From positions 124,001 to 188,000 of the forward strand of contig CABJAW010000005.1 of NCBI GenBank assembly GCA_902363665.1: a stretch of DNA of 64,000 nucleotides, given 5' to 3'. Every line of letters begins with the position of its first letter. Position 1 is the first letter of the stretch. The notes below the pieces were generated by a model. The model searched no databases. It saw only the letters and a list, made by a program, of their open reading frames with translations, and had not been told where the DNA came from. This document shows positions 1-9,215 of this stretch, in pieces. The position numbers were made by a program, and so were the translations under genes. This DNA comes from Lachnospiraceae bacterium (GTDB taxonomy: Bacteria; Bacillota; Clostridia; Lachnospirales; Lachnospiraceae).

Positions 1-2
1 TA

Positions 3-1946
3 CTGACGGAAATGGGAATCCCGAACTTTACCGGTTCGCAGAGCGGCTACTTTTCCGCGGCGGAGGTGCGCACGGTGCTTTCTTACCTGCAGGTGCTCGA
101 CAACCCGCGGCAGGATATTCCGCTCGCAGCGGTGCTGCACAGTGCGATCGGCGGTCTGGATGAGGAGGAGCTTGCGTGGATCCGCAGTGAATCGGAAGAG
201 GGCTCCTTTTATGAGTGCTGCAGATCGTATCTGGAAAGCGGAGCGGATAAGGCGATCAAAGAAAAGCTGGCGCATTTCTTTGACATGCTGGAACGCTTCC
301 GCGCACGGGCAGAGTACACGCCGGTGCATCTGCTTTTGTGGGAGATTCTGGATGAGACAGGCTACGGTGCGTATGCGCAGGCACTTCCGGCGGGCAGCCA
401 GAGAAAGGCCAACCTCGATATGCTCGTGGAGAAGGCGATCGCATATGAGGCGACGAGCTACCGCGGCCTGTACCACTTTGTCCGTTATATCGAAAATCTG
501 AAAAAGTATGAGGTGGACTACGGCGAGGCAAACATCGGGTCTGAGTCGGACAACACCGTGCGGATCATGAGTATCCACAAGAGCAAGGGACTGGAATTCC
601 CGGTCGTGTTCGTCTGCGGCATGGCAAAACAGTTCAATGAGACAGACAGCCGTGCAAAGGCCGTCATGCATCCGTCGCTTGGCATTGGATGCGACTGTGT
701 GGATACAAGGCTGCGTACGCGGCAGGCGAGCCTTCTGAAAAAGATCATTCAGAAAACGACATCGATGGAAAACCTCGGTGAGGAGATGCGCGTACTGTAC
801 GTGGCGATGACGCGTGCGAAGGAAAAACTGATTCTGACCGGCTGTGTGGGCAATATGGAGGAGCAGGCTGCAAAGTGGTCACAGACGGCGGCGACGCCTG
901 GAGAAACACTTCCGTATTCTTCCCTGACCGGTGCGTCCTCTTATCTGGACTGGGTGATGCCGGCACTGATGCGGCACCCGGATGCGAGAATGCTGGCTTT
1001 GTCTTTGCACATCCCATATGAGGAATTTGACCAGAGCGTGTGGAAAAAGCGCATGGAAAAATGGAAGCCTGTGGATAAAACGGATGCTTTTTCGACACAT
1101 TATGAGTTTTATGCGATGGCAAAGGAGCTGTTTGAGGCAGAGGAGTTCCGGCAGGCGGATAAGGAGCAGGCATCGCTTGCTGCCCTGTTAAATCCGGATC
1201 TGTCCGTCTGTGTGGACGAGGAGGCGAGGAAATATCTTGCACACGTGTTTTCGGAGGATTTTGCTTATCAGTATGAGAGAGGACAGAAGATTGCAGGAAA
1301 ACTGTCCGTCTCCGAACTGAAAAAACGTTCACAGGAGCCGGAGGAGACCGATGCAAAGCAGCTCTACGCTCCGGAAGAAGAGGAGATCATTCCTGGCTTT
1401 TACCGGACGGATGTCCAGGTAAAAGGGGCGGCCAGAGGTACACTTTACCACACATTTATGGAAAATTTAGATTTTTCTAAGAAAGAGGAACTGCAAATGC
1501 AGTTGGAAGAACTCGTGAATTGTGGTAAAATGTCCCGGGATGAAGCGTCTGCAGTCCGGCTTTCGGATATCCGGCGCTTCCTGAAAACGAAAACCGGGAA
1601 AGGAATGGAGCAGGCCGCGCGGGCAGGAAAACTGCACCGGGAGCAGCCGTTTGTGCTCGGAGTTCCGGCGGAGACGATCCAGAAGGAGTGGAGCGGCGAT
1701 GAGACTGTGCTGGTGCAGGGAATCATCGACGCCTGGTTTGAAGATGAGGACGGAGCGGTCATTTTGGTCGACTATAAGACCGACCACATCGCAGACCGTG
1801 AAAAACTGGCGGAGCGCTACCGCGGGCAGCTTTCGTATTACGCACAGGCGCTGGAGCAGCTGACGGGACGCACAGTAAAAACGCAGGTCATCTACTCGTT
1901 CTTTCTTGGCAAGGAGATTGTACTGTCCGGCACGGAAGGCGTTTAA
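3..1946 (+). CDS. addA: ATP-dependent helicase/nuclease subunit A (3' part)
   Basis: AddA is the helicase and nuclease subunit of AddAB, which resects double-strand breaks for recombination. The reading frame is open to the window edge, so only about the last 647 residues are present, roughly half of a usual AddA of about 1200. The UvrD-type helicase C-terminal part is visible (SIHKSKGLEFPVVFVCG, then EEMRVLYVAMTRAKEKL). Near the end is the RecB-type nuclease motif, with the IIDAWFEDEDG stretch followed by ILVDYKTDHI carrying the catalytic Asp and Lys. The first ATG in view, at 12, lies inside the gene and is not its start. The partner addB would normally sit just upstream, outside the window. 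Confidence 0.93.
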   Translation: MTEMGIPNFTGSQSGYFSAAEVRTVLSYLQVLDNPRQDIPLAAVLHSAIGGLDEEELAWIRSESEEGSFYECCRSYLESGADKAIKEKLAHFFDMLERFRARAEYTPVHLLLWEILDETGYGAYAQALPAGSQRKANLDMLVEKAIAYEATSYRGLYHFVRYIENLKKYEVDYGEANIGSESDNTVRIMSIHKSKGLEFPVVFVCGMAKQFNETDSRAKAVMHPSLGIGCDCVDTRLRTRQASLLKKIIQKTTSMENLGEEMRVLYVAMTRAKEKLILTGCVGNMEEQAAKWSQTAATPGETLPYSSLTGASSYLDWVMPALMRHPDARMLALSLHIPYEEFDQSVWKKRMEKWKPVDKTDAFSTHYEFYAMAKELFEAEEFRQADKEQASLAALLNPDLSVCVDEEARKYLAHVFSEDFAYQYERGQKIAGKLSVSELKKRSQEPEETDAKQLYAPEEEEIIPGFYRTDVQVKGAARGTLYHTFMENLDFSKKEELQMQLEELVNCGKMSRDEASAVRLSDIRRFLKTKTGKGMEQAARAGKLHREQPFVLGVPAETIQKEWSGDETVLVQGIIDAWFEDEDGAVILVDYKTDHIADREKLAERYRGQLSYYAQALEQLTGRTVKTQVIYSFFLGKEIVLSGTEGV

Positions 1947-2001
1947 CCGAATCGGGCAACCGTGCAGGGCAGTCATTGACACATGAGGAGTAAACAGGCA
2001 T

Positions 2002-4686
2002 ATGAAAAAATGGATTCAAACAAAAAAGGCAGGCGGAGGGGCGTTTTTTCTGGCAGGATTTTTCCTGACGTTTCTGATTACTGCGATCGGATTTGCAGCG
2101 ATTAGCGTCTGGCCGACGGGTGACAAGACAGTGCTGATCATCGATTCCCTGCATCAGTATCTGCCGTTTTATACAGACATGCACAACAGGCTGGTGGAAG
2201 GGAAGTCATTGTTGTATTCATTCTCGGGCGGACTTGGATACAACTTCTGGTCGACTTACGCATATTATCTGGCGAGCCCGCTGAATTTTCTGATGGTGCT
2301 GATTCCGACAGAAAATGTCTGCGATTTCATGGATCTGATGATCCTGTTAAAGATCGCACTGTGTGGCGGCTGCTTTTCCTGGTATCTGCACAAACGTGAT
2401 GAGAACCGGAAGTATCTGCCGGTTGTATTCGGCATCATGTTTGCCCTGAGCAATTTCGTGATCGGCTACTATTTCAACCTGATGTGGCTGGACAGCGTGG
2501 CGATGCTTCCTCTGATTCTTTACGGTATCGAGCGCATTGTGGACGGAAAGAGCGGAAGAATTTTCGGAATTGCGCTGTTTTACGGATTGTGGTGCAACTA
2601 TTACATCGGATTTATGCTGTGCATTTTTTCGTGTCTGTATTATCTGGTGCGCTGGATTTCAGCGGAGAAGATCACATGGCACGGCATCTGGAGAAGTGCA
2701 CTCACCTTTGCATGGTACGCACTTCTGGCAGGCGGAATGGCGTCACTTGTACTGCTTCCGGCCTTCATGGGACTGTCCTCGTCGGAGTCGATGCAGGGAA
2801 ACAAATTTCCGACGGTGATCAAATTTTATACAAGCCTCTTTGAAATGCTGAAAAACCACATGGCATTTCTGGAGCCGGTGAATATCTCCGATACACAGGT
2901 AGGGCTGAATGTGTACTGCGGCGTGGCAACGATTCTGCTGGCGCTTCTGTACCTGTTTGACGGAAAGCTTCGGCTGCGGGAGCGGCTGGCACACTATGGA
3001 CTGTGTGCGCTTCTGCTGTTTAGTTTTTCCTTTAATATCCTGAACTATATCTGGCACGGCTTCCACATCCAGAACGGACTGCCGAACCGCTTTGCGTTCC
3101 TGTACATCGCAGTGCTTTTGATTATGGCGTATGACGCAGTCGGACATATCCGCAGCTACTGGCTGCCGCAGATCCTGTTTGCGTTTCTTGTGCCGGCCGG
3201 ATTTGTGGTTTACTGTATTTTCTTTCCGGGAGAAGAAAGCAGCATTGAGCCGTGGGTGTATTACGTATCCCTCGGACTTTTAGTGCTGTATTTTGGAATC
3301 GTGCTGCTTGGACGGTATCTGAAAAAAGGCTGCAGGATCTGGGCGGCGGTGCTTTCCGGCGTGCTGCTTACAGAAGCAGCCGCGAATGCGATTTACGGTA
3401 TTCAATGCGACGGAAATGTGACGAGAAGCATTTATATTGCTGATCAGGTGTCTTACCAGAAAATGATGGCGGAGCAGAATGACGATACGTTTTTCCGCAG
3501 CGAGGTCGACAGACAGCGGATGCGGAATGTCACGATGTACTGCGGTGGAAATGCACTTGTCATGTTCAACTCGACGATGCAGGAATCCATCATCAAATTC
3601 TGTGACAGCCTTGGCATTGAGGCGCGCACGAACAAGAACGGATACCTTGGCGTCACCAAGCTGATGAATGATATTCTCGGTATCAAATATCTGGCGTCGC
3701 CATCAAAGAAATCCGATACGATGTATCAGTTTACGAAGCTGACAGAGGACGGAGAGCTTGCACTTTATTATAATGAAAATGCACTTTCCCTTGGATTTAT
3801 GGTAAAGGATGACATCAAAGACTGGGACATTGAGGCGGGTGAACCGCTGCAGGTACAGAACAGCTTTGTGGAGCTGGCGACCGGGCTTGATCCGATCTAT
3901 GTGCTGGATCGCTACATTGACATGGAGAACGGTCAGAACTACGGCATCAAGATTCCGGAAAACAAGCAGGTCTACCTCTGCCTTGATACGAGAGTGGCAA
4001 AGATCAGTCTGTCGACGCCGGAATATGATAAGGACTTTAAAGATTTCACGGATCACCTGTATGTGATCAACGGTTCGTCGACTGACAATATGGCCGACTT
4101 TACGGTTGACCTGAAGGATTCGCAGAAAGGCAGCACAGTGCGCGCGGAGGTCTACACCTGTGCGAACGACGTTTACCAGAAGGTGATCGACAAGCTCTCG
4201 GAGAGCCAGCTGACTGATGTGCAGGTTGATGGCAATAAAGTAAGCGGAAGCATCGATGCAAAGGAAGACGGCACACTGCTTCTGACCGTTCCGTACGATA
4301 CCGGCTGGACGATTACAGTCGACGGACAGGAAACGGATTTTTACAGCGTTGGCAAAGCGCTGACCGGAGTACATGTAAGCGCCGGAAACCATACGATCGC
4401 GATGAAATTTACGCCACCTGGATTTGTACTCGGACTTGTACTGTCACTTGTATGCGTTCTTTTGTATCTTGTGACGATTCTGCTGGAAAACCGTCATCCG
4501 AAGTGGTTCACGCAGGGGCCGCATATGGGGCGGATTCCGGCGGAAGATGAGGATGAGAAGGCAGAGGCTTCTGAGTCATACAGTTTTGAAGATGATGATG
4601 AGTTGGAGGACGGGTTTCTGGAAGAGGACGCTAAGACGGAGACTGATAAAGATAATTTACAGATGATGCACTGCAGGAGGATATGA
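2002..4686 (+). CDS. YfhO family membrane protein
   Basis: Large polytopic membrane protein of 894 residues in the YfhO family, which is related to GT-C glycosyltransferases and linked in Firmicutes to decoration of cell-wall polymers with sugars. The N-terminus has a hydrophobic helix, then the family block DSLHQYLPFYTDMHNRL and SFSGGLGYNFWSTYAYY. About a dozen hydrophobic segments follow up to residue 480, then a long extracytoplasmic domain (about 490-800), one more membrane helix and a very acidic cytoplasmic tail. The start is preceded by GAGGAG at 1984. It ends four bases before the next gene, whose ribosome site lies inside its last codons, which suggests co-translation. Substrate unknown. 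Confidence 0.85.
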   Translation: MKKWIQTKKAGGGAFFLAGFFLTFLITAIGFAAISVWPTGDKTVLIIDSLHQYLPFYTDMHNRLVEGKSLLYSFSGGLGYNFWSTYAYYLASPLNFLMVLIPTENVCDFMDLMILLKIALCGGCFSWYLHKRDENRKYLPVVFGIMFALSNFVIGYYFNLMWLDSVAMLPLILYGIERIVDGKSGRIFGIALFYGLWCNYYIGFMLCIFSCLYYLVRWISAEKITWHGIWRSALTFAWYALLAGGMASLVLLPAFMGLSSSESMQGNKFPTVIKFYTSLFEMLKNHMAFLEPVNISDTQVGLNVYCGVATILLALLYLFDGKLRLRERLAHYGLCALLLFSFSFNILNYIWHGFHIQNGLPNRFAFLYIAVLLIMAYDAVGHIRSYWLPQILFAFLVPAGFVVYCIFFPGEESSIEPWVYYVSLGLLVLYFGIVLLGRYLKKGCRIWAAVLSGVLLTEAAANAIYGIQCDGNVTRSIYIADQVSYQKMMAEQNDDTFFRSEVDRQRMRNVTMYCGGNALVMFNSTMQESIIKFCDSLGIEARTNKNGYLGVTKLMNDILGIKYLASPSKKSDTMYQFTKLTEDGELALYYNENALSLGFMVKDDIKDWDIEAGEPLQVQNSFVELATGLDPIYVLDRYIDMENGQNYGIKIPENKQVYLCLDTRVAKISLSTPEYDKDFKDFTDHLYVINGSSTDNMADFTVDLKDSQKGSTVRAEVYTCANDVYQKVIDKLSESQLTDVQVDGNKVSGSIDAKEDGTLLLTVPYDTGWTITVDGQETDFYSVGKALTGVHVSAGNHTIAMKFTPPGFVLGLVLSLVCVLLYLVTILLENRHPKWFTQGPHMGRIPAEDEDEKAEASESYSFEDDDELEDGFLEEDAKTETDKDNLQMMHCRRI

Positions 4687-4690
4687 AAAA

Positions 4691-5863
4691 ATGACATTCG
4701 AATTTTCAGAGAAAGCGAACCAGATCAAGGAGGGCATCTTTGCAGTTTTGAATACAAAAAAGAACGAGATGGAGGCACATGGAAAGAAGACGTACAACCT
4801 TTCCGTCGGCACACCGGATTTCAAGCCGGCGCCGCACATCATGGAGGCGGTGAGTGAGGCTGCAAAGGATCCGAAAAATTATAAGTATGCGCTGACCGAG
4901 CTGCCGGAGCTGATCGAGGCGATGCAGAATTTTTATAAGAGACGGTTTGATGTGGAACTGGCGGCGGACGAGATCATGTCACTGTACGGTTCGCAGGAGG
5001 GCATGGCGCATCTGGCATGGGCGCTGTGCAACCCGGGTGATCTGGTGCTGGTGCCGAATCCGGGGTATCAGATCTTCCGCATCGGACCGCAGTTGTGCGA
5101 TGCAAAAGTATGGCAGTATCCGCTTCTTGAGGAAAATAACTTTCTTCCGATACTTTCAAAAATCCCGGAGGATGTGGCGAAGCAGGCAAAATACATGGTG
5201 GTCAGCTACCCGGCCAACCCGATCTGCCGCACCGCGCCGGAGTCTTTTTACCGGGAACTGATCGCATTTGCGAAGAAATACAATATCATCATCCTGCATG
5301 ACAATGCGTATTCAGATATCGTGTACGGCGGACGTAAGGGCGGCTCGTTCCTGCAGTATGAGGGAGCAAAGGAGGTCGGCATCGAGTTCTACTCCCTTTC
5401 TAAATCCTTCAATTACACCGGCGCACGTATGTCCTTTGCAGTCGGCAACCGGGAGATCGTTCAGAAATTCCGGGCGCTGCGCACGCAGTTTGATTACGGT
5501 ACCTTTCTTCCGGTGCAGTATGGCGCTGCGGCTGCATTAAACGGACCGTTTGACGGCGTGGAAAAGCAGTGTCAGCTTTATGAGGAGCGAAATCATGTGC
5601 TGTGCGGCGGTCTGCGTGAGATCGGCTGGAATGTCCCGGACAGCGAGGGGACAATGTTTGTCTGGGCACCGCTGCCGGAGGGATATACGAATTCGGAAGA
5701 GTTTTGCGTGGAGCTGATGGAGCGCTCCGGTGTGATCTGCGTACCGGGCAGCAGCTTCGGAAGTCTTGGGGAAGGCTACGTGCGTATGGCACTTGTCCTT
5801 CCGCCGGAGGAGCTGAAAAAAGCGGTGGAGAGTATCCGGGTGAGCGGAATCCTGAAAAAATAA
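4691..5863 (+). CDS. PLP-dependent aminotransferase, class I/II
   Basis: Fold-type I aminotransferase of 390 residues, closest in style to the LL-diaminopimelate/alanine-type subgroup. The Schiff-base lysine is K238 in SLSKSFNYTGARMSF. Upstream are the cofactor-binding SYPANP segment (normally NPxNP) and DNAYSDI with the Asp that contacts the pyridine nitrogen. The C-terminal GSSFG...GYVRMAL block with the carboxylate-binding Arg is intact. AGGAGG at 4676-4681, inside the yfhO 3' end, sets the start. Exact amino acid specificity cannot be read from sequence. It could serve lysine or cell-wall precursor supply because murB follows within 20 bp, but that is inference from context. Confidence 0.88.
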   Translation: MTFEFSEKANQIKEGIFAVLNTKKNEMEAHGKKTYNLSVGTPDFKPAPHIMEAVSEAAKDPKNYKYALTELPELIEAMQNFYKRRFDVELAADEIMSLYGSQEGMAHLAWALCNPGDLVLVPNPGYQIFRIGPQLCDAKVWQYPLLEENNFLPILSKIPEDVAKQAKYMVVSYPANPICRTAPESFYRELIAFAKKYNIIILHDNAYSDIVYGGRKGGSFLQYEGAKEVGIEFYSLSKSFNYTGARMSFAVGNREIVQKFRALRTQFDYGTFLPVQYGAAAALNGPFDGVEKQCQLYEERNHVLCGGLREIGWNVPDSEGTMFVWAPLPEGYTNSEEFCVELMERSGVICVPGSSFGSLGEGYVRMALVLPPEELKKAVESIRVSGILKK

Positions 5864-5881
5864 AAAAGGAAAGGGGAAAAC

Positions 5882-6799
5882 ATGCAGAATATTTATGAGT
5901 TATTGTGCGGCTGTGCGGGCGGAGAAAATGTCCGGCGGCAGGAACCGATGAGTTTACACACGACGTTCCGGATCGGCGGTCCGGCAGATCTGTTTGTGAC
6001 GCCGGGAAGCATACAGGCGGTGGCGGACAGCATCCGGATCTGTAAGGAAACGCAGACACCGTGTGCGGTCATCGGAAACGGCAGCAATCTGCTTGTCTCA
6101 GATACAGGATATCGTGGCGTGATCATCCAGATCGGCCGGAATCTGAATCAGGTCTCGGTAAATGGTGAGGAAATCCGGGCACAGGCAGGCGCGATGCTGT
6201 CTGTGATCGCAAAGACGGCACTTTCAGAAAGCCTGACCGGATTTGAGTTTGCATCTGGCATTCCGGGTACCTTAGGCGGTGCGGCTGTGATGAATGCAGG
6301 TGCATACGGCGGAGAGATGAAGGATGTGCTGACCGAGGTCACGGTGCTGACCCGTGAGGGGGAGATCCGGACGATTCCGGCAGAAAAACTGGAGATGGGA
6401 TACCGCACAAGCCTGGCAGCAAAAAATGGCTGGATCATTCTGGAGGCAGTGCTGAAGTTTCAAAAAGGCGATGCAGAGGCGATCCGCGGCCGGATGGAGG
6501 AACTGAAAATGCAGCGTGTCACAAAGCAGCCGCTGGATCTGCCGAGTGCGGGCAGCACATTTAAGCGCCCGGAGGGCTATTTTGCAGGCAAGCTGATTAT
6601 GGATGCGGGGCTTCGCGGATTTACGGTCGGCGGTGCTCAGATATCTGAAAAGCACTGCGGCTTTGTGGTCAACAAAGGAGGGGCGACGGCGGAGGATGTC
6701 CGGAATCTGATCTGCGCCGTGCAGAAGAAAGTACAGGAAGATGCGGGCGTAAAGCTCGAACCGGAAGTGAAGTTTCTCGGGGAGTTTCACTCCTTCTGA
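5882..6799 (+). CDS. murB: UDP-N-acetylmuramate dehydrogenase
   Basis: Cytoplasmic flavoenzyme that reduces UDP-GlcNAc-enolpyruvate to UDP-MurNAc in peptidoglycan synthesis, 305 residues as expected for the short type found in Firmicutes. The FAD-binding blocks are clear: IGNGSNLLVSDTGYRG, GIPGTLGGAAVMNAGAYGGE, the catalytic-serine block LPSAGSTFKRP, and the C-terminal PEVKFLG containing the catalytic Glu. A purine-rich site (AAAGGAAAGGGG) precedes the ATG. It sits 18 bp after the aminotransferase and before rapZ and whiA, a linkage common in Clostridia. Confidence 0.96.
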   Translation: MQNIYELLCGCAGGENVRRQEPMSLHTTFRIGGPADLFVTPGSIQAVADSIRICKETQTPCAVIGNGSNLLVSDTGYRGVIIQIGRNLNQVSVNGEEIRAQAGAMLSVIAKTALSESLTGFEFASGIPGTLGGAAVMNAGAYGGEMKDVLTEVTVLTREGEIRTIPAEKLEMGYRTSLAAKNGWIILEAVLKFQKGDAEAIRGRMEELKMQRVTKQPLDLPSAGSTFKRPEGYFAGKLIMDAGLRGFTVGGAQISEKHCGFVVNKGGATAEDVRNLICAVQKKVQEDAGVKLEPEVKFLGEFHSF

Positions 6800-6805
6800 T
6801 AAGCT

Positions 6806-6895
6806 GCAAAGCAGACCTGGAGGATCTGTTTTGCCGGAACACATAAGAGAAAATTGGCGGAAATACAGAGTCCTGCCAGAAAAAACAGGCAGGAC
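6806..6895 (+). other. two hairpins between murB and rapZ
   Basis: Two inverted repeats fill the 119-bp gap. The first pairs GCAAAGCAGA with TCTGTTTTGC (6806-6834, one G.U pair). The second pairs GTCCTGCC with GGCAGGAC (6870-6895, perfect 8 bp). Neither is followed by a T run, so simple intrinsic termination is unlikely. They could be RNA processing or stability sites in a murB-rapZ transcript. Confidence 0.4.
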
Positions 6896-6918
6896 AACGA
6901 AGAAGGACGGAAGATACC

Positions 6919-7776
6919 ATGAGATTTGTGATCGTGACAGGAATGTCAGGAGCAGGAAAAAGTACAGCGCTGAAGATACTGGAGGATGTCGGATATTTCT
7001 GTGCCGACAATCTCCCGATCCCGCTGGTGGAAAAATTTGCAGAGCTGGCGTGTGCGTCGGACAGCAAGTATGATAAAGTAGCGCTTGGTGTGGATATCCG
7101 GAACGGTGAGGCAATCCGGGGCATGCAGGAGGTGCTGGAGCAGCTGATGATCCGTGGGATCTCGTATGAGATTTTATATCTGGATGCGAGTGAGCCTGCG
7201 CTGCTGCGCCGTTACAAGGAGACGAGACGCAGCCATCCGCTGGCCAGAAACGGCAGGGTGGATGAGGGAATCCGCATGGAGCGGGCGGCGATCGGTTTTT
7301 TGAAGGAGCGGGCAGATTATATCATCGATACCTCAAATCTGCTGACGCGGGAGCTGCGAAGCGAAATGGAAAAGATTTTCGTGAACAGCAAGGAGTTTCG
7401 GAATATTTTTGTCACGGTTTTGTCATTTGGGTTTAAGTATGGGATCCCGGCGGACTGTGATCTCGTCTTTGATGTGCGTTTCCTGCCGAATCCGTTTTAT
7501 GTGGATGATTTAAAACATAAGACGGGACTGACCCGGGAAGTGCAGGACTATGTGATGGGCTTTGAGGCCTCGCGTGTATTCCTTGAAAAGCTGGAGGACA
7601 TGATCGAGTTTCTGCTGCCACATTACGTGGCGGAGGGGAAGAATCAGCTCGTGATCGGCATTGGCTGTACCGGCGGACAGCACCGTTCTGTGACGCTGGC
7701 AGAACAGCTTTACCGCTACTTAAGCCGCCATGAGGAATACGGGCTGAAGATCGAGCACCGGGATATCCGGAACTGA
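6919..7776 (+). CDS. rapZ: RapZ/YvcJ family nucleotide-binding protein
   Basis: P-loop ATP/GTP-binding protein of 285 residues. In Enterobacteria RapZ is an RNase adaptor controlling glmS; in Firmicutes the homologue YvcJ hydrolyses nucleotides and is linked to competence and cell-wall metabolism. The Walker A motif GMSGAGKST is at residues 8-16. Other family marks are the ASEPALLRRYKETRRSHPL block and the C-terminal domain with FVDLRFLPNP-like VRFLPNPFYV and GIGCTGGQHRSV. It is followed directly by whiA. The yvcK gene that lies between them in Bacillus is absent here. Confidence 0.95.
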   Translation: MRFVIVTGMSGAGKSTALKILEDVGYFCADNLPIPLVEKFAELACASDSKYDKVALGVDIRNGEAIRGMQEVLEQLMIRGISYEILYLDASEPALLRRYKETRRSHPLARNGRVDEGIRMERAAIGFLKERADYIIDTSNLLTRELRSEMEKIFVNSKEFRNIFVTVLSFGFKYGIPADCDLVFDVRFLPNPFYVDDLKHKTGLTREVQDYVMGFEASRVFLEKLEDMIEFLLPHYVAEGKNQLVIGIGCTGGQHRSVTLAEQLYRYLSRHEEYGLKIEHRDIRN

Positions 7777-7797
7777 CCGCAGAAGGAGGGGACGCAG

Positions 7798-8769
7798 ATG
7801 TCATTTTCATCAGAGGTAAAAGAAGAGCTTTCTTTGCTTGATACACCGGCAAGACACTGCCAGCTGGCGGAGCTTGCGGCTATCATCGGAATGTGCGGTG
7901 ACGTCTGTATCTCGGCAGCGGAGCGGTTCCGACTGCGGATTCACACAGAAAATGCAGCGGTTTCAAGAAAATGCTTTACATTATTACGAAAAACATTTAG
8001 TATAAGAAGTGACGTGTCCGTGCATCTGAACAAGAAGTACGGAAAGAGTTGTCGGATTTATACAATTCTGGTCCGAGACCACAGCAGCGTGGTCCGCATT
8101 CTTCAGGCACTCAAGCTGTTGGCCGCAAACGGGGAGATCGCAGAGCAGGTGTCCCCGGCGAATCAGCTGCTGGTACAGAAGTCCTGCTGCCGCAGAGCTT
8201 TTATCAGGGGGGCGTTTCTGGCCGCAGGTTCGATCAGCAATCCGGAGAAATCCTATCATTTCGAGATTGTCTGCGTCTCAATGGAGCGGGCCGCGCAGCT
8301 TCAGCAGCTGATCCGCAGCTTCGGGCCGGACGCAAAGATCGTAGAGCGAAAGAACCACTATATTGTATACATCAAAGAAGGCGCTCAGATCGTTGATATG
8401 CTGAACATCATGGAGGCACACATTTCCCTGATGAATCTGGAGAACATCCGGATCGTGCGGGAGATGCGAAATGATGTCAACAGAAAAGTAAACTGTGAAG
8501 CCGCAAACATTAACAAAACGGTAAATGCAGCGGTACGGCAGATGGAAGACATCCGCTATCTGGAAACAGTCGGAAGTCTGGACAGTCTGCCTGAGGGGCT
8601 TGCAGAGATTGCTGGTCTGCGCCTGGCGCATCCGGATGCATCTTTAAAAGAACTGGGAGAGATGCTGACGCCGCCTGTGGGAAAATCTGGTGTAAACCAC
8701 AGGCTTCGAAAAATCAGCCAGCTGGCAGATAAGCTAAGGGAGAACAAGGAGGAATACAATTATGAGTAA
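7798..8769 (+). CDS. whiA: WhiA family DNA-binding regulator
   Basis: WhiA joins a degenerate LAGLIDADG-type N-terminal domain to a C-terminal helix-turn-helix. In Streptomyces it controls sporulation genes, and in Bacillus it affects division and chromosome segregation. The protein has 323 residues, normal length. Visible marks are FSSEVKEELS at the N-terminus, AFIRGAFLAAGSISNPEKSYH in the middle and the C-terminal block ELGEMLTPPVGKSGVNHRL, the hallmark WhiA HTH. AAGGAGG lies just before the ATG. The stop codon overlaps the next gene by 8 bp. Confidence 0.96.
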   Translation: MSFSSEVKEELSLLDTPARHCQLAELAAIIGMCGDVCISAAERFRLRIHTENAAVSRKCFTLLRKTFSIRSDVSVHLNKKYGKSCRIYTILVRDHSSVVRILQALKLLAANGEIAEQVSPANQLLVQKSCCRRAFIRGAFLAAGSISNPEKSYHFEIVCVSMERAAQLQQLIRSFGPDAKIVERKNHYIVYIKEGAQIVDMLNIMEAHISLMNLENIRIVREMRNDVNRKVNCEAANINKTVNAAVRQMEDIRYLETVGSLDSLPEGLAEIAGLRLAHPDASLKELGEMLTPPVGKSGVNHRLRKISQLADKLRENKEEYNYE

Positions 8770-9019
8770 AAAGGAGATTGTGATTCAGCTTTCAAATGGT
8801 CTGGAGGCACGGCCTGTGGCAATGCTGGTACAGGTAGCGAGTCAGTTTGACAGCGAGATTCACGTGATCAGCGGTCAGAGAACAGTCAATGCGAAAAGCA
8901 TTATGGGAATGATGACACTTGGTCTGGCAGCCGGTGAAAAGATCATCGTGACGGCAGAAGGCGCCGATGAGGAGAAGGCAGTCAGTGAAATAGAGAAATA
9001 TCTGAGCTGCGCGAAATAA
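8762..9019 (+). CDS. Crh-like HPr paralogue without the phosphocarrier histidine
   Basis: HPr-fold protein of 85 residues. True HPr passes phosphate through His15 in the GLHARPA motif. Here position 15 is Glu (SNGLEARPV), so EI-dependent phosphotransfer cannot occur. Ser46, the HPr kinase site, is kept in NAKSIMGMM at exactly position 46. That pattern matches Bacillus Crh, which has Gln15 and Ser46, acts only as a CcpA corepressor, and also lies just after whiA. It starts inside the whiA 3' end with AAGGAGG at 8746-8752, so it is translationally coupled. A regulatory rather than transport role is inferred; a complete ptsH should exist elsewhere in the genome. Confidence 0.88.
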   Translation: MSKKEIVIQLSNGLEARPVAMLVQVASQFDSEIHVISGQRTVNAKSIMGMMTLGLAAGEKIIVTAEGADEEKAVSEIEKYLSCAK

Positions 9020-9031
9020 AGGCAGAGCGGT

Positions 9032-9077
9032 ACAGAGGCATTCTGCGGGAGCGGACAGGCACGCAGAATGCCTCTGT
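9032..9077 (+). terminator. hairpin after the whiA-crh run
   Basis: Perfect 16-bp stem (ACAGAGGCATTCTGCG with its complement) around a 14-base loop, ending in TATTTAT rather than a strong T run. Position at the end of the housekeeping operon supports a terminator. Confidence 0.7.
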
Positions 9078-9215
9078 TATTTATGAAAGATATTCATGCG
9101 GAATATGTCTGGCAAAGGTGTGGAGAACTTGCGGATAAAAAGAAAAGCGGGGCACTTTTGCAAAGCATGCCGCAGGATACAAAAAGATTCCGAAACAATC
9201 AGGAGGAAAAAGAAA

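Noticed and set aside
745..1356. 203-codon frame antisense to addA
   Set aside because: Proline/serine-rich translation typical of antisense of a coding gene; no start signals.
3703..4392. 229-codon frame antisense to the YfhO gene
   Set aside because: Shadow of a GC-biased coding strand; no ribosome site and no recognisable protein.
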